This document shows positions 5,074 to 6,453 of a stretch of DNA of 6,453 nucleotides, in pieces. Position numbers and translations under genes: made by a program. The stretch is from the NCBI GenBank assembly GCA_944358495.1, contig CALVRF010000068.1:1-6453 (forward strand). The letters are read 5' to 3'. Position 1 is the stretch's first letter; the number at the start of each line of letters is the position of its first letter. The notes beneath the pieces were generated by a model. That model did no database searches and was not told the origin of the DNA. It saw only the letters and a list, made by a program, of their open reading frames with translations. This DNA is from an uncultured Bacilli bacterium. Lineage in GTDB: Bacteria > Bacillota_I > Bacilli_A > RF39 > UBA660.

Positions 5074-5271
5074 AAAAAAATCCTATAAAATAGAGACGAG
5101 ATGACCCGTGGTACCACTCTACTTCATAGAATTTCTATGCACTTTGAATCTTTAATGCAGATATACAAACAGCTCCAAGATACGTTCATAAAAGGTTATT
5201 TACTTAGTTTTCACTATCCTAAGCTCACTTTAAACACTTCTTTTACTACTACTTCTCTTCTTTGCCTTGAA
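5074..5271 (-). promoter_or_regulatory. T-box riboswitch controlling argS (CGU arginine specifier)
   Basis: The T-box sequence AGAGTGGTACCACG (5120-5107, minus strand) matches the conserved AGGGTGGNACCGCG. The antiterminator can be drawn: UAGAG (5121-5117) with CUCUA (5095-5091), a 7-nt bulge UGGUACC containing UGGU for the tRNA acceptor end, and a second stem ACGGG-UCAU-CUCGU (5109-5096). Stem I has a base UUCAAG/CUUGGA (5271-5266 with 5179-5174), an upper helix GUAAAAG/CUUUUAU (5246-5240 with 5194-5188) and a CUUAG/CUAAG apical helix. Between them AGUA (5250-5247) faces GAA (5187-5185), the loop E-type specifier loop, directly followed by CGU (5184-5182) and then A. CGU is an Arg codon, fitting argS. 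A probable stem III (UUUG/CAAA and AUCU/AGAU) follows; no stem II is evident. U7 lies at 5080-5074. Uncharged tRNA-Arg is expected to allow readthrough. Confidence 0.95.
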
Positions 5272-5274
5272 TTA

Positions 5275-5303
5275 ATTATATATAATAAGTACTAGATTGT
5301 CAA
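5275..5303 (-). promoter_or_regulatory. Promoter of argS (TTGACA-17-TATAAT, full consensus)
   Basis: On the minus strand TTGACA (5298-5303) is separated by exactly 17 bp from TATAAT (5275-5280), a perfect sigma-A consensus. The predicted start near 5268 coincides with the 5' strand of T-box stem I. Strong constitutive initiation with control left to the riboswitch is the usual T-box arrangement. Confidence 0.95.
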
Positions 5304-5346
5304 TAATTAAATTAACAATATTTTATATTACATCTTGGCTTTTTAT

Positions 5347-6417
5347 TCACGAATTTGCCTTATAAACATCATCCGGAGTATTATCAAAAACATTTCCACC
5401 TTCATTAGTATAGGTACTGATAGTATTTGTTAAATAAATTCCACCACCATATGGTGTAGCTGTATTATTCTTTATTTCGCCTTTTTTAAAGATGAAAGAA
5501 CTTGGAACACTTTGATTATAAGCAAATCTTCCCAAAGCAATACCACCTCCACCACTATAGTTAGCAATATTTTCCGATATTTCCCCACCATTCATAACCA
5601 TATTAGTAGAAGCAAGACTAATCCCCCCACCTTGGGTTGTTTCATTTTTAGTAATCAAGCCACCATTCATAGTTAATAAATCTCCGGAGCCACCAAAGAA
5701 TATTCCGCCGCCACTACCAACTGAATAATTATTAGATATTTCTCCACTATTAATAGTCAAAGTAGCATAATTCGTAATAATGCCACCACCACCGCCGCCT
5801 AAAGCTTTATTATTAATTATTTTGGCGCCATTTATAGTCATAGTACTATAGTGAATAGAAACACCTCCACCAGCATCTATATTATCAATATTATTTTGAA
5901 TAGTCGTTCCCATATTTAAATTAATAATTGCCTTATTTCCCCCGCGTAATAAAGCATAATTAGCTTCTTTGTTTTGACCATCTATAGTAATATTAGTAAA
6001 AGTAGTTTCACCTGAAGATATTTTTAATAACATTTCATCTTCCTTGCCTCTTAATAATGAATTTATTTCATTAGTTTCACTGGTTAAAGTTATCTTTTTA
6101 TTTTGGTCAAATATAACCGTTTCATCAATTGTTAAATTATCCATAACATAAATTGTTGCTTCTGCCGCAGCCGAATTATAAGCTTTAGCAAGGGTCTTAT
6201 ATGGCCTAGCTTGGGTTCCTCTACCTGTCTCATCACTACCTAAACTAGATACATATAAACTATTTCGAGGATTAATATTTCCTTTGGCAGTGATATTTAA
6301 ATTAGTCTGAAATGCTGCATAGCCACCAACCATGATAAATAAAAAGGCAATTAAAGATATAACAATTATTTTCCTTTGTTTTTTTAATTCTCTTCTAGTT
6401 TTTCGATGCCTTCCCAT
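5347..6417 (-). CDS. Exported parallel beta-helix protein with SipW-type N-terminus
   Basis: 356 residues. A strongly basic head (MGRHRKTRRELKKQRK) precedes a hydrophobic segment at about 17-31 and GGYAAFQTNLNITAKGNI (31-48), clearly related to the N-termini of the paralogue array. Residues 55-83 (YVSSLGSDETG...RPYKTLAKA) resemble the entry region of pectate-lyase-fold/DUF1565-type proteins. From about 140 onward there are repeated coils with I.NG..I..N and a GGG(I/V) turn at 183, 207, 236, 263, 289 and 324, spaced about 24-35 residues, as in right-handed beta-helix repeats and chlamydial Pmp-like GGA(I/L) repeats. No catalytic residues, sortase motif or C-terminal anchor are visible, so an adhesin or structural surface protein is more likely than an enzyme. 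The start is supported by AAAGGAG (6429-6435) before the ATG; the stop is TGA. No convincing terminator follows before the argS promoter. Confidence 0.9.
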   Translation of the reverse strand: MGRHRKTRRELKKQRKIIVISLIAFLFIMVGGYAAFQTNLNITAKGNINPRNSLYVSSLGSDETGRGTQARPYKTLAKAYNSAAAEATIYVMDNLTIDETVIFDQNKKITLTSETNEINSLLRGKEDEMLLKISSGETTFTNITIDGQNKEANYALLRGGNKAIINLNMGTTIQNNIDNIDAGGGVSIHYSTMTINGAKIINNKALGGGGGGIITNYATLTINSGEISNNYSVGSGGGIFFGGSGDLLTMNGGLITKNETTQGGGISLASTNMVMNGGEISENIANYSGGGGIALGRFAYNQSVPSSFIFKKGEIKNNTATPYGGGIYLTNTISTYTNEGGNVFDNTPDDVYKANS

Positions 6418-6427
6418 ATTTTTTACT

Positions 6428-6435
6428 CCTTTGTT
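6428..6435 (-). promoter_or_regulatory. Ribosome binding site of the beta-helix gene
   Basis: AAAGGAGT on the minus strand lies about 10 nt before the ATG at 6417. The promoter is not resolvable: an AATATAAC stretch upstream could be a -10 box, but any -35 would be at or beyond the window edge. Confidence 0.7.
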
Positions 6436-6453
6436 ATATTATTGTTTGAAAAA

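Noticed and set aside
5101..5295. Plus-strand open frame of 64 codons
   Set aside because: It is antisense to the T-box leader and the argS promoter; the conserved RNA elements explain this sequence.
5317..5329. AATAT-TTT-ATATT inverted repeat as a terminator of the beta-helix gene
   Set aside because: A 5-bp all-A/T stem with no following U-run; too weak to support.
5347..5349. TGA as a tryptophan codon (mycoplasma-type code)
   Set aside because: Trp is encoded by TGG in argS and the paralogues, no internal TGA occurs in any gene, and readthrough would add only eight residues without a recognisable motif.

Overview
The window is AT-rich DNA from a low-GC Gram-positive bacterium (Bacillota). 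Three things point there: consensus-like sigma-A promoters, a T-box leader in front of an aminoacyl-tRNA synthetase gene, and several exported proteins whose N-termini resemble SipW-dependent (TasA/camelysin type) signal peptides. TGG encodes Trp and TGA ends one gene, so the standard bacterial code fits. An uncultured gut Bacilli lineage is plausible but cannot be proven from sequence alone. Every recognised gene lies on the minus strand, so genes are read from right to left.

Right part (6417 to 5347): an N-terminally anchored or exported protein with a parallel beta-helix built from GGGI-type repeats. Middle (5303 to 3386): a consensus promoter, a T-box riboswitch with an arginine CGU specifier, and a complete argS. 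Left part (3359 to 1): at least five tandem paralogues encoding small (about 185 aa) exported beta-rich proteins. The fifth runs off the left edge.

The paralogue array is the most interesting part. Each unit carries its own extended -10 promoter (17-bp spacer), a stem-loop at the predicted 5' end of the transcript, an unusual purine-rich ribosome binding site, a nearly invariant signal/N-terminal segment ending in TQLNI.GTA.ITS.W, and a variable beta-sandwich-like body with a PGD...N[TS]G[TS]L motif like that of TasA/camelysin. The three internal units and the unit next to argS each end at a clear intrinsic terminator where their 3' end is visible. The beta-helix protein on the far side of argS carries a related N-terminal motif (GGYAAFQTNLNI), which suggests a shared export or processing route. 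The simplest reading is a multi-subunit surface or extracellular fibre locus expressed as independent monocistronic units. No SipW peptidase, sortase or regulator lies inside the window, so that role is inference. argS appears to be an unrelated housekeeping gene between the two surface-protein regions.
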